NCBI GenBank assembly: GCA_033851265.1
Contig: JAWWOW010000023.1
Span: forward strand, 103,450-167,449
DNA: 64,000 bases
Direction of reading: 5' to 3'
DNA from: JAWWOW01 sp033851265
Lineage (GTDB): Bacteria > Actinomycetota > Actinomycetes > JAWWOW01
Shown: positions 46,730 through 54,594 of the stretch, in pieces
Position numbering within the stretch: the first letter of the stretch is position 1
Layout: every line of letters starts with the position of its first letter
The notes under the pieces: generated by a model
Told to the model about the DNA's origin: nothing
Databases searched by the model: none
Seen by the model: only the letters and a program-made list of their open reading frames with translations
Made by a program: the position numbers and the translations under genes

Positions 46730-47368
46730 GTGGTACGCGTACTCGTCGTCGACGACCATCCGATGTGGCGCGACGCGGTCGCCCGCGATCTCGGCGACGC
46801 CGGCTTCGACGTCGTGGGGACTGCTGGTGACGGCGACCAGGCTGTGCGCGTCGCGAAAGCAACGCGGCCCGAGGTCGCCGTACTCGATCTGAATCTGCCC
46901 GGCCTCAGCGGGGTGGAAGTGGCTCGCCAACTGGCCGCCGCTGACCCTCCGTGCCGCGTACTCGTGCTCTCGGCCTCGGGCGAGCAGGCGGATGTGTTGG
47001 CTGCCGTGACCGCGGGGGCCACTGGCTACCTCATGAAGTCAGCCAGCCGCGACGAACTCGTCGACGCTGTACGCCGGACCGCCGATGGTGACCCGGTCTT
47101 CACGCCGGGACTCGCAGGGTTGTTGCTGGGGGAGTACCGCCGGCTCGCGACGACACCCGGTGGTGCCTCGACACCGGAATTGACCGAGCGTGAGACTGAA
47201 GTGCTGCGCTTCGTCGCCAAGGGGCTGACGTATAAAGAAATTGCCGAGCGACTTGTGTTGTCGCACCGCACCGTGCAGAACCACGTGCAGAACACGCTGA
47301 CCAAGCTGCAGCTGCACAACAAGGCGCAACTCGTGCGTTATGCGATGGAGCAAGGCCTCGACGACTGA
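46730..47368 (+). CDS. macR: NarL/LuxR-type response regulator MacR
   Basis: 212 residues. Receiver domain: RVLVVDDHPMWRDAV (acid pair), VAVLDLNLPGLSG (phospho-acceptor Asp), VLVLSASG (Ser) and GYLMKSA (Lys). LuxR helix-turn-helix: ELTERETEVLRFVAKGLTYK and SHRTVQNHVQNTLTKL. GTG stands seven bases after TAGCGT. A MacR-type operator begins on its own stop codon, so the downstream operon, and perhaps its own readthrough, is under its control. Confidence 0.9.
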   Translation: MVRVLVVDDHPMWRDAVARDLGDAGFDVVGTAGDGDQAVRVAKATRPEVAVLDLNLPGLSGVEVARQLAAADPPCRVLVLSASGEQADVLAAVTAGATGYLMKSASRDELVDAVRRTADGDPVFTPGLAGLLLGEYRRLATTPGGASTPELTERETEVLRFVAKGLTYKEIAERLVLSHRTVQNHVQNTLTKLQLHNKAQLVRYAMEQGLDD

Positions 47369-47381
47369 GTACTTGTACTTA
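47366..47381 (+). promoter_or_regulatory. MacR box 1, upstream of the phospholipid operon
   Basis: TGAGTACTTGTACTTA agrees with the MacR consensus I recall from Streptomyces, TGAGTACnnGTACTCA, at 15 of 16 positions counting the free bases. It overlaps the macR stop codon and lies 74 to 59 bases before ATG 47440. A weak -10 (GATCGT) six bases before that ATG suggests a leaderless, activator-dependent promoter. Confidence 0.8.
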
Positions 47382-47439
47382 GTCGAAGTCGCGTAACTCG
47401 CCTCATGTCTCGACGTCGTGCAGGACCGATCGTCAATGC

Positions 47440-48027
47440 ATGGACGGTCTCTATGCCTTCAAGCCTTGGTACGCCGCGCGGCTCACCCCGCTGAGGCGGC
47501 GATTCGCCGTACGTGGCGTGACGCCCAATGCCGTTACGGCTGCCGGTGTGGTCTTCGCCGCAGGTGCTGGCGCTGTGCTCGCGCTGGTGCGACCTGGCTG
47601 GTGGGCGGCACTGGCCGTGACCGCGTTGCTTGCCGCCCGGCTCGCGTGCGCCAACCTCGACGGCGCGCTTGCTCGCGAAACTCGGCGGACATCCGCCTAT
47701 GGCAGTGTCGTCAACGAGTTTGGCGACCGGGCCGCTGACCTTGCCGCCCTGGCTGGGTGCTTGGTCCTGGCCCCGCCTTCGGTCGTGGCTACCGCGGCCT
47801 TCGCATCGACGTTGCCATCGTGGGTGGCACTAGCCGGTGCCGCGGCCGGTGCGAACCGAGTCAATGGTGGCCCAGTCGGCAAGACCGAACGGGCGGCACT
47901 GCTGGTCGTCATCGCGCTCACCGGCGCGGCAGTCCCGATACTCATCGTCCTGGCGACTGGTTCGGTGTTGACGGCGGCATTGCGCTTGCGAGTGGTGCGC
48001 AGGGCTCTGGTCGGCGGTGCGTCATGA
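47440..48027 (+). CDS. CDP-alcohol phosphatidyltransferase family protein (YnbA-like)
   Basis: 195 residues with about five or six membrane helices. The CDP-alcohol motif is present in a variant form: ANLDGALARETRRTSAYGSV then VNEFGDRAADL. The first Asp of DxxDGxxAR is Ala and the third Asp is Asn, as I recall for YnbA-type proteins (NxxDGMLAR...NE..D). It may make an unusual phospholipid or be a transport-type paralogue. It heads a three-gene operon with coupled stops and starts, preceded by a MacR box. Confidence 0.8.
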   Translation: MDGLYAFKPWYAARLTPLRRRFAVRGVTPNAVTAAGVVFAAGAGAVLALVRPGWWAALAVTALLAARLACANLDGALARETRRTSAYGSVVNEFGDRAADLAALAGCLVLAPPSVVATAAFASTLPSWVALAGAAAGANRVNGGPVGKTERAALLVVIALTGAAVPILIVLATGSVLTAALRLRVVRRALVGGAS

Positions 48028-48848
48028 GCGCCACGCTCGACATAGCGCCCTACGTCGCAGGCGCTCTCGGTGCCAGCGGTGTTGGGGTCGCCCTGTCGCG
48101 CAGGCGCGAGCTCATCGCGCGTTGGGTGACGTGGGCCGCAGCGGCCCCGATCGTTGGCGGTTCCCTGTATTTCGGCGCGCCCGGCGCGACCGTGCTGGCA
48201 ATCGGGCTGGGCGTCATCGCGGCCTTCGAGTACGCCCGGATGATGCGGCTGCGGCACACGGACGCGTTCACTCTTGGCGCGGTTGCGACAGCCGCACCCA
48301 TCGTCGCGTGGGTCCATCCCACGGCGTTCAACGGCCCAGCACCGTTGCTGTTGCTTCCGTTGCTCGCCGCTGTGCCTTCGCTCACCGGGGGGGACACAGC
48401 AGACGGTGCCCGTAGAACGGCGTACGTCGCGCTCGCAACTCCCTGGCTCGTCGGCCTGGCGGGTCTGGTGCTCCTCGGCACCGATGCACTGCCGCTGTGC
48501 ATCGCGGTGTCCGTTGCCGATGTCGCGGCGTGGTGTGGTGGCAAGACACTCGGGCGTCGCGGGCCGTTTGCGCGCAAGCTCTCGCCGCTGTCGCCGGCCA
48601 AGACGTGGGGCGGTGTCGTCGGCTCCATGCTCGGTGCGACTGCCGTCCTCGCGCTCTGCGGCTGCCTGCGTCCGAGCCTGCTCGCGGCTGTCGTCGTCGG
48701 CTCTGTCGTCGGGGACCTGTTCGAGTCCATGCTCAAGCGCGGTGCCGGTGTGAAAGACGCCGGTAGCTGGCTACCCGGGTTCGGCGGTCTCCTGGACCGC
48801 ATCGACTCGTTGCTGGTTGCCGTGATGATCGCGACGGTCCTGCGGTGA
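48024..48848 (+). CDS. Phosphatidate cytidylyltransferase (CdsA/YnbB-like)
   Basis: 274 residues, about eight membrane helices. The CDS signature is at the C-terminus: SMLKRGAGVKDAGSWLPGFG followed by GLLDRIDSLLVA, with Phe replacing the usual His in PGHGG. LSPLSPAKTWGGVVGSMLGA is the preceding conserved loop. It would convert phosphatidic acid and CTP to CDP-diacylglycerol for the neighbouring phosphatidyltransferase. ATG overlaps the previous stop by four bases, as does its own stop with the next gene. Confidence 0.88.
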   Translation: MSATLDIAPYVAGALGASGVGVALSRRRELIARWVTWAAAAPIVGGSLYFGAPGATVLAIGLGVIAAFEYARMMRLRHTDAFTLGAVATAAPIVAWVHPTAFNGPAPLLLLPLLAAVPSLTGGDTADGARRTAYVALATPWLVGLAGLVLLGTDALPLCIAVSVADVAAWCGGKTLGRRGPFARKLSPLSPAKTWGGVVGSMLGATAVLALCGCLRPSLLAAVVVGSVVGDLFESMLKRGAGVKDAGSWLPGFGGLLDRIDSLLVAVMIATVLR

Positions 48849-50002
48849 GCCGGGGTTCAGCGCTGCTGCGCTGGCTTCTCTGGCGCTGCACATTCGCGTT
48901 CTTCGGCGGGATGTACAGGGACGGAGAGCGGTTGCCGCGTGGCGGTTTTGTCGTCATCGCCAACCACCAGTCGCACGCCGACGCTCCGGCGCTGCTCGCT
49001 GCGTTGGGCCCCCGCCGGCGGGTCCGTGTCGCGGCAGCAGCCGACTACTGGTTCAACGGCGGCTTGCGGGCACGCATGTGTCAGTGGCTTGTCGGTGGGT
49101 TCGCGGTCCGTCGCAACGGCGGTGGCGCGAGTGATCTCGCGGCGATGGCCGAGTTCATCCGTCGCGGTGGGGTGGTCGTCTTGTTTCCGGAGGGGACACG
49201 GTCGCGCGATGGCGTGCTCGGCGAGTTCCACCGCGGTGCATTCCGGCTGGCCGAGCTCGCCGGAGCGCCGCTCGTGCCGATCGGCATTGCCGGAACTCGG
49301 CAACTATTGCCGGTCCACGGCACGCCGTGCTTCGGAGCGGTGCGGGTGCGCGTCGGCGGATCGCTGCAATCCACCACCCCACCGGATCGCGCGCGTGCCC
49401 AGGTGGCGGGGCTGGCAGCCGGAACTGTTGGTCGGGGCGACTCCCGACTGCGTCGACGCGTCCGCACGTTCGCTGCCTCGCGTGTTGCGCTCCTGGTCGT
49501 TGCGGTCTGGGCTGGCGCCGAGGCGCTTTCGTGGCCGTTCGTGCCGGAATTGCTTCTCGGCGTCGTCCTTCTCGCGGCCCCGCGCGCTGCCTGGCGGCTC
49601 GTCCCCTTGGCAGCTGCGGCAAGCGTCGCCGGCTCCCTGCTCGGCTACGGGCTAGCGGCGCATGACCACCACCTTCCGCAACCGCTGACGACGCCTCGGA
49701 TGTACACGGCCGTGGCGGCGACGACCGCGGCGGAGGGAGCGGGCGCCGTACGACACCAGGCGTGGTCGGGGATTCCGGTCAAGGTGTATGCCGCGGAAGC
49801 CGGCCGCGAGCACGTGTCGCTGACCCAATTTGCCCTTGGAGCAGCGCGCGCTCGCGGTGGCCGAATCCTCGCGGTGGGCGCGCTGCTGGCGCTGATCGGA
49901 GCCGCCTTCTCACGTGCTCCGCGCCTGTATCCCGCGCTGGTCGGGTTTGGGCTGACGACGTACGCCGTGGGTCTCGGCCGCGTGATCGCGCATTGGTCCT
50001 GA
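48845..50002 (+). CDS. PlsC-type acyltransferase fused to a YqaA/DedA-like membrane domain
   Basis: 385 residues. Residues 1-190 are a glycerophosphate acyltransferase: VVIANHQSHADAPALLAALG (NHx4D), VVLFPEGTRSRDGVLGEFHR and LVPIGIAGTRQLLPV. Residues 205-385 hold several membrane helices with WAGAEALSWPFVPELLLGVV, AASVAGSLLGYGLA and WSGIPVKVYAAEAG, which resemble YqaA/SNARE-associated (DedA) proteins. The fusion parallels YnbC as the third gene of ynbABC, though with a different second domain. A MacR box overlaps its stop codon. Confidence 0.8.
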   Translation: MSRGSALLRWLLWRCTFAFFGGMYRDGERLPRGGFVVIANHQSHADAPALLAALGPRRRVRVAAAADYWFNGGLRARMCQWLVGGFAVRRNGGGASDLAAMAEFIRRGGVVVLFPEGTRSRDGVLGEFHRGAFRLAELAGAPLVPIGIAGTRQLLPVHGTPCFGAVRVRVGGSLQSTTPPDRARAQVAGLAAGTVGRGDSRLRRRVRTFAASRVALLVVAVWAGAEALSWPFVPELLLGVVLLAAPRAAWRLVPLAAAASVAGSLLGYGLAAHDHHLPQPLTTPRMYTAVAATTAAEGAGAVRHQAWSGIPVKVYAAEAGREHVSLTQFALGAARARGGRILAVGALLALIGAAFSRAPRLYPALVGFGLTTYAVGLGRVIAHWS

Positions 50003-50015
50003 GTACTTGTACCTA
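50000..50015 (+). promoter_or_regulatory. MacR box 2, upstream of the small membrane protein
   Basis: TGAGTACTTGTACCTA differs from box 1 at one position. It again overlaps the stop codon of the gene before it. The following 75 bases align without gaps to those after box 1: CGAAGTC, CTCATG, CGATxxTCAATxCATG all at the same offsets. The aligned ATG is 50074. Confidence 0.75.
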
Positions 50016-50097
50016 GCCGAAGTCACGCACTGGTGCTCATGAGCGCAAGCTCGCGACGCCCGATTCTCAATACATGACACCGACCGAGGAGACATCG

Positions 50098-50433
50098 ATG
50101 ACAACCAACAGTGAACTCAACGATTTCTGGGCTGTGGCCCGTACGCATGCGTTCGACGCACCCGCGTCACCAGCAAAGGTCGAGAGGTCAGCCGGCCGGA
50201 CAGCTGCGGTCGTGCTTCTCGTGCTGCTGACCGTGCCGCCGACGCTCGCATCGGTTATATCTCCGCTGTTCCTGATCCCGGCTGGGCTGTTGGGCGTCGG
50301 CTTCTTTTGCCGTAAGGGTTCGCCAGCGCGGATCACGTTGTTCTCGATCACGGCCGTGCTGGACCTGGCGGTCATCGCGTTCTTCGCCTTTCTCATCGTC
50401 GTGTTCATGAGCGGCGGCCTGCAGTTCGGCTGA
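50098..50433 (+). CDS. Small two-helix membrane protein under a MacR box
   Basis: About 111 residues: a soluble N-terminus (NSELNDFWAVARTHAFDAPA), then hydrophobic segments TAAVVLLVLLTVPPTLASVI, LFLIPAGLLGVGFFC and AVLDLAVIAFFAFLIVVFMS. ATG 50098 is preceded by GAGGAG at six bases. The ATG at 50074, in frame, aligns with the leaderless start of 47440 and is the alternative. Function unknown; likely a MacR target affecting the envelope. Confidence 0.6.
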   Translation: MTTNSELNDFWAVARTHAFDAPASPAKVERSAGRTAAVVLLVLLTVPPTLASVISPLFLIPAGLLGVGFFCRKGSPARITLFSITAVLDLAVIAFFAFLIVVFMSGGLQFG

Positions 50434-50438
50434 CGTGA

Positions 50439-51911
50439 CTAGACCCGCGCCCAGCCTTTGCTGCGGTCGACGGCGGCGCGCCAGCGGGTGTACGCCGCGT
50501 CGTCGCGCTTGCCCGGCTCGAAGCGCCGGTCGAGCCGCCAGGTGTCCCGGAGTTCATCGGTCGATGACCACACCCCGGTCGCCAATCCGGCGAGGAAAGC
50601 CGCGCCGAGGCCGGTCGTCTCGCGGACCTGCGGCCGGCGTACCGGCACTTGGAGCTGGTCGGCCTGCAACTGGCAGAGCACGTCGTTGACCGACGCACCG
50701 CCGTCGGCCGACAGCTCCGGCACCTCGAGGCCGGCCTCACGCGTCATCACGTCGACGACGTCGCGTACCTCGAAGGCGATCGCTTCGAGGGTCGCGCGCA
50801 CGAGGTGGGCGCGCGTCGTACCGCGAGTGATCCCGAGGATCGTGCCGCGCGCATCGGGATCCCAGTCGGGCGCGCCGAGCCCCGTCAACGCCGGCACGAA
50901 GACAACGCCGCCGCTGTCCGGCACGGTCGCGGCGATCGCCGCAGTCTCGTTGGCGGTGCCGATGATCTGCAGGCCGTCGCGCAGCCACTGCACTGCTGCA
51001 CCGGTGACGAAGATCGCGCCTTCGAGCGCGTAGACGAGGCCGTCGCCGATGTCCCACGCGACCGTCGTCAGCAGCCCGGCGTCGGAGCGCACCGGCTGGT
51101 CGCCGGTGTTGACGAGGACGAACGACCCGGTGCCGTAGGTGCACTTCGACGAGCCGTTGGCATAACAGGCCTGACCGAACAGCGCCGCCTGCTGGTCGCC
51201 GGCGATCCCGCCGATGGGCAGGTCAAGACCCAGGAACGCGGCCGGGTCCGTGCGCCCGAAGTCGCCGGAGGAGGGCCGCACCTCGGGCAGCGCATCGAGC
51301 GGTACGCCGAGCAGGTCGGCGAGCTCGCCGGACCACTGGCCGGTGTTGATGTCACAGAGCAATGTGCGGCTGGCGTTGGACGGGTCCGTCGCGTGCACCC
51401 GACCGCTGGTCAGGCGCGCGAGAAGATAGGAGTCGACGGTGCCGACGACGGTGTCGCCGGCTGCGACACCCGCCCAGGTGCGCTTGTCGTGTTCGGCGAG
51501 CCACGTCAGTTTGGTGCCGGTGAAGTAGGGGTCCAGGCGTAAGCCGGTCAGCTCGGCGAATCGCGGCTCGTGGCCGGCCTCGCGCAGCCGGTCGCAGATC
51601 TCGGTGGTGCGGCGGTCCTGCCAGACGATGGCGCGCCGCGGCGCGGCGAGGGTCCGGCGATCCCAGAGGACTGCGGTCTCGCGCTGGTTGGTGATGCCGA
51701 TCGCGGTGGGCGGGGTGGGGGAGGCGTCAAGGGATTCGCGGCTCGCGGCGAGGGTCGCCTGCCAGATTTCCTCCGGCTCGTGTTCGACCCAGCCGGGCCG
51801 CGGGAAATGCTGCGGAAACTCCTGGTACCCGCGGGCGATGACGCTGCCCTGCTCGCCGACGACGAGGGCGGTGACACCTGTCGTACCGGCGTCGATCGCG
51901 AGAACGGCCAT
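50439..51911 (-). CDS. glpK: Glycerol kinase
   Basis: 490 residues of the FGGY family: VLAIDAGTTGVTALVVGEQG (phosphate 1), GITNQRETAVLWDRRT, AIVWQDRRTTEICDRL, GGIAGDQQAALFGQACY (phosphate 2 with catalytic Asp), KCTYGTGSFVLVNTG and LSADGGASVNDVLCQLQAD (adenosine). It makes sn-glycerol-3-phosphate for GlpD or lipid synthesis. The ATG at 51909-51911 starts the fold directly; the much longer upstream frame is spurious. Not beside glpD, so it is controlled separately. Confidence 0.95.
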   Translation of the reverse strand: MAVLAIDAGTTGVTALVVGEQGSVIARGYQEFPQHFPRPGWVEHEPEEIWQATLAASRESLDASPTPPTAIGITNQRETAVLWDRRTLAAPRRAIVWQDRRTTEICDRLREAGHEPRFAELTGLRLDPYFTGTKLTWLAEHDKRTWAGVAAGDTVVGTVDSYLLARLTSGRVHATDPSNASRTLLCDINTGQWSGELADLLGVPLDALPEVRPSSGDFGRTDPAAFLGLDLPIGGIAGDQQAALFGQACYANGSSKCTYGTGSFVLVNTGDQPVRSDAGLLTTVAWDIGDGLVYALEGAIFVTGAAVQWLRDGLQIIGTANETAAIAATVPDSGGVVFVPALTGLGAPDWDPDARGTILGITRGTTRAHLVRATLEAIAFEVRDVVDVMTREAGLEVPELSADGGASVNDVLCQLQADQLQVPVRRPQVRETTGLGAAFLAGLATGVWSSTDELRDTWRLDRRFEPGKRDDAAYTRWRAAVDRSKGWARV

Positions 51912-51932
51912 GACGTGCGAGACCCTAGCGAG

Positions 51933-52445
51933 GTGACCAAGCGCACCCGGTACTTCTTCGACACCGAGTTCCTCGAGGACGGCAGCACCATCGAGCTGGT
52001 CTCGATCGGCGTCGTCTGCGAGGACGGGCGGGAGTACTACGCGGTCTCGACGGACTTCGATCCGGAGAAGGCCGGGCCGTGGGTGCGCGAGCACGTGATC
52101 CCGCAACTGCCGTCGCCCAGCGACCCCGCGTGGAAATCTCGCGAGACGATTCGGGACGAGCTGTTGAAGTTCCTGACTGCAGACCGGCGCGATCCGGAGA
52201 CGTGGGCCTGGTACGGCGACTACGACCACGTGGTCCTTTGTCAGCTCTGGGGGACGATGCCCGACCTGCCGCGCGCGTTGCCGCGGTTCACCCGCGACCT
52301 ACGGCAGGAGTGGGAGCAACTCGGTGCGCCGGAGTTGCCCAAGCAGGAGAGCGGTCGCCATCACGCGCTCGAGGACGCGCGTCACAACGCCCGCATCTGG
52401 GCAACGCTTGAAGCCGAACGCGAGCGCCTCGGCTGGGTGTTGTGA
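51933..52445 (+). CDS. RNase AS, DEDDh 3'-5' exoribonuclease (Rv2179c-like)
   Basis: 170 residues. RYFFDTEFLEDGSTIELVSI gives the first Asp and Glu, TWAWYGDYDHVVLCQLWGTM the second Asp region and ESGRHHALEDARHNARIWAT the His and last Asp. This compact family degrades RNA, with a preference for adenylate in the mycobacterial enzyme. GTG 51933 diverges from glpK with 21 bases between. It closes the conserved gene block; the accessory region begins directly after it. Confidence 0.9.
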   Translation: MTKRTRYFFDTEFLEDGSTIELVSIGVVCEDGREYYAVSTDFDPEKAGPWVREHVIPQLPSPSDPAWKSRETIRDELLKFLTADRRDPETWAWYGDYDHVVLCQLWGTMPDLPRALPRFTRDLRQEWEQLGAPELPKQESGRHHALEDARHNARIWATLEAERERLGWVL

Positions 52446-52483
52446 GTGGCCGACGAAACGAACTGAACCGGCGTTATCGTGCG
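52445..52483 (+). repeat. Array element a
   Basis: AGTGGCCGAC at the left, then CCGGCGTTATCGT at the right with the standard 24-base interval. It lies immediately after the RNase AS stop and points into the 3' end of the minus-strand lipoprotein gene at 52516. Confidence 0.6.
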
Positions 52484-52515
52484 TCGGTCGTCGTGCCCCG
52501 TGAGGTCACATGGCT

Positions 52516-53307
52516 CTATCTGTCGGGGTTGATGAGCCAGGGTTCGCTGTCGTGAACGTATACCGGGATCGACATCGTGTGCTCTGTCACCGGTGGCGGG
52601 CCTGCGGAAAAGTCCTCCGCCAGGCAGGAGGACTCGCCCAAGGTGACCGTGATCAGATGCTTGCCGGCGCTGGAGTACTGATGTGTTGGGTAGGCAGTTG
52701 ATATCAGATCTTCTTGGTTGGCAGCGCACAGCGCCGTCCGGTAGACGGTCGACCGCTTCATGGACGAGCCATCGCCCCAGTCGATTTGCAGCGTGTGGGC
52801 GACCGTGGCCGGAGCTTCGATCCATACTTCCAGCCAGGCCATCCCGTCTTCGCGATCTAGGCCGAGGTGACAGGGCCAGATCTTGAGCGTCAGCCGGGTA
52901 TCACCGTAACTTTGCTCGCGGGTGCCGCCGAAGTCAGCCGACCCGCTAGGGGTGCCGCAGTCCTCACCGGTGGGGTGATTGATCACGATCGTGCACCCCG
53001 GGTGCGCGGGGCCGCAGGTCATCTCGGGATCCGGCGTCGAATTTGGCTCGTGCGCGAGGGTGCGCTTCGAGCCCTGGCCGTCGGTTGCCGGTGCTGCTGA
53101 TTGCGAGGGTTTCGACATCTCGGTGGCGGCCGTTGTCGGCCGCGGCGTTGGCGTCGGTGTGGTGAGTTCGGACGGGCCACTTGTACTCACGACTTCGGGG
53201 TCTGCCGCGCGAACCACGTCCACGCTCGGCTGCGCATGGCCGCATGCCGTCAGCGCAACCGTCAGCCCGATCGCGGCCGCGGCTCCCAGAAAACGATGCT
53301 GCGCCAA
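52516..53307 (-). CDS. Lipoprotein with a PKD-like domain
   Basis: About 263 residues. The lipoprotein signal RFLGAAAAIGLTVALTACGH ends in lipobox LTAC. A Thr/Pro-rich linker follows, then a Cys-containing beta-rich part; TLQIDWGDGSSMKR and YPTHQYSSAGKHLITVTLGE form a PKD-type pattern (WGDG and the H-x-Y-x3-G end). TTG 53307 is preferred because GGAGG lies six bases upstream and the signal then has normal length; ATG 53391 is the alternative. A surface-exposed protein of unknown role. Confidence 0.65.
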   Translation of the reverse strand: MAQHRFLGAAAAIGLTVALTACGHAQPSVDVVRAADPEVVSTSGPSELTTPTPTPRPTTAATEMSKPSQSAAPATDGQGSKRTLAHEPNSTPDPEMTCGPAHPGCTIVINHPTGEDCGTPSGSADFGGTREQSYGDTRLTLKIWPCHLGLDREDGMAWLEVWIEAPATVAHTLQIDWGDGSSMKRSTVYRTALCAANQEDLISTAYPTHQYSSAGKHLITVTLGESSCLAEDFSAGPPPVTEHTMSIPVYVHDSEPWLINPDR

Positions 53308-53539
53308 ACCCCGCCTCCAAACACGCTTGTCACCGGCGATTGTGACCGCCCAAACCGTCGATTGTCTGTGAATGCGGATATTGCCATCCAAACGTGCTGC
53401 CTCAAGCCAAGCGCGGATGCGAACACGATCGCGTCCGCGGACGCGGAGTGCCGCGATCGAGCGGCGCTCTCAGGCTCATGGAACGGGTGGCCGTGCGTCC
53501 TCCGGCAACTGGCACGGACGCCTAGTCGATCCGTTCGCG

Positions 53540-53576
53540 AAGTGGCGTTCCCGAGCGCGAGTACCGGCGTTACCGT
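53540..53576 (+). repeat. Array element b, also the leaderless promoter of the Imm26-like gene
   Basis: AAGTGGCGTTCC at the left and ACCGGCGTTACCGT at the right, 24-base interval. TACCGT at 53571-53576 is a TANNNT -10, and six bases later GTG 53583 begins the gene. Confidence 0.7.
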
Positions 53577-53582
53577 CTGCTT

Positions 53583-54062
53583 GTGCCGACCAATCTGGCC
53601 CTGCTCTCTCCGTCAAGGAAGCGGCTCGCCGAGGGCGACATATTCGTCATGCGTCTGCTCGACCTCGGATACGTCTTCGGTCGAGTAGTCAACACAAAGG
53701 CCGTCTGGGCAGTCGGCGACGGCGTGGGACCAGCAAACCTGCTGTATGTCTATGCGGGCCTTCAGGCTGAGATGAACCCGCCGGACCATCTGCGGCCAGA
53801 GGCGCTACTCGTACCGCCGCTCATGACGAACCGGCTCGGGTGGTCGCGCGGGTACTTCCAGACCGTCGGACACGAGCCGCTAGGGCCGGACGACGTCCTG
53901 CCGGTTCACTGCTTCCGGCGATCGAACGGTGAGTACTTCGACGAGCGAGGCCGAAGGCTCCCCGGGCCTGTCGAGCCAGTCGGGCTTTTCGGCTTACACA
54001 GCTACCGCACCATCGATGACGATGTCAGCCGTGCGCTTGGCGTCCCACTGGCCGAAGACTGA
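53583..54062 (+). CDS. Imm26-like protein
   Basis: 159 residues. RLAEGDIFVMRLLDLGYVFG and RVVNTK near the N-terminus, then LLYVYAGLQAE and later PVHCFRRSNGEYFDERGRRL, match my impression of the immunity-26 family, usually found next to polymorphic toxins. No toxin is seen beside it. It may be an orphan immunity gene or a domesticated relative. Leaderless-type start at GTG. Confidence 0.5.
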   Translation: MPTNLALLSPSRKRLAEGDIFVMRLLDLGYVFGRVVNTKAVWAVGDGVGPANLLYVYAGLQAEMNPPDHLRPEALLVPPLMTNRLGWSRGYFQTVGHEPLGPDDVLPVHCFRRSNGEYFDERGRRLPGPVEPVGLFGLHSYRTIDDDVSRALGVPLAED

Positions 54063-54076
54063 AGCGCGCGGACTAT

Positions 54077-54124
54077 AGGTGGCGTTACACACTTCACCCT
54101 CGACGTTCCAATCCCGTTACGGTC
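54077..54124 (+). repeat. Array element n (variant with longer spacer)
   Basis: AGGTGGCGTTAC at 54077 and CCCGTTACGGT at 54114 match the two core words, but the interval is ten bases longer than standard. TACGGT is six bases before GTG 54130. Confidence 0.35.
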
Positions 54125-54129
54125 GCTCC

Positions 54130-54216
54130 GTGGCGGCCAGAGTTCGGCTAGTCGGCGTGCTGGTGGTCAGTGTGTTGGTCCTGACTGGCTGCGCGGGCGA
54201 CGCGCCCCGCTCATAG
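54130..54216 (+). CDS. 28-residue mini-lipoprotein
   Basis: GTG 54130 opens a 28-codon frame whose product, VAARVRLVGVLVVSVLVLTG then CAGDAPRS, is a complete lipoprotein signal with lipobox LTGC and only eight further residues. The start stands six bases after TACGGT. It is either a real tiny lipopeptide or the stub of a lipoprotein whose body was lost. Confidence 0.45.
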   Translation: MAARVRLVGVLVVSVLVLTGCAGDAPRS

Positions 54217-54226
54217 GCTGTTCACC

Positions 54227-54424
54227 GTGTCGTCTACAGAGGATGTTCCAGAGGCCAGCCGCCCGAATGCGGCTACATCCGATCCGGTCTCGTCGGATAC
54301 GGGGGCGAGTCCTGCCAGCCGCCGACCGATCTACGCCGTGCTGCCCGACGATGATGAGGAAGCGGTTTCGGTGCTACATCGCTTGATGAGCACCGAGCCC
54401 GGGCCGCCAATTCCACCCCCGTGA
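54227..54424 (+). CDS. Small acidic hypothetical protein
   Basis: 65 residues: a Ser/Asp/Pro-rich N-terminus, then RRPIYAVLPDDDEEAVSVLH and RLMSTEPGPPIPPP. GTG follows TAGGCT by seven bases, a leaderless-type start. The C-terminal half may be conserved, but no family was recognised. Confidence 0.4.
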   Translation: MSSTEDVPEASRPNAATSDPVSSDTGASPASRRPIYAVLPDDDEEAVSVLHRLMSTEPGPPIPPP

Positions 54425-54594
54425 TCCACGGCTGAGCGGAGCATGACCGACCCGCACAGCGGGGTGGGATCTCACCAACGGGTGGTACATGGTGGCGCCC
54501 GCGCCACAGATTCCGGCAGAAATGGCCAATTCGGGCCATAGCACCTAAGCCGGGAACATTGGAGGCTGGCTGGGCTAACGGGGGAGCACGAGAG

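Noticed and set aside
51912..52229. N-terminal extension of glycerol kinase
   Set aside because: The sugar-kinase fold starts at MAVLAIDAGTTG; the extension is antisense to the RNase AS gene.
52445..52483. Classical attC site of a mobile integron
   Set aside because: The right word resembles an attC end, but the complementary left box (RYYYAAC) is missing in most copies and no integrase gene is in the window. Kept as a hypothesis in the main finding, not as an annotation.
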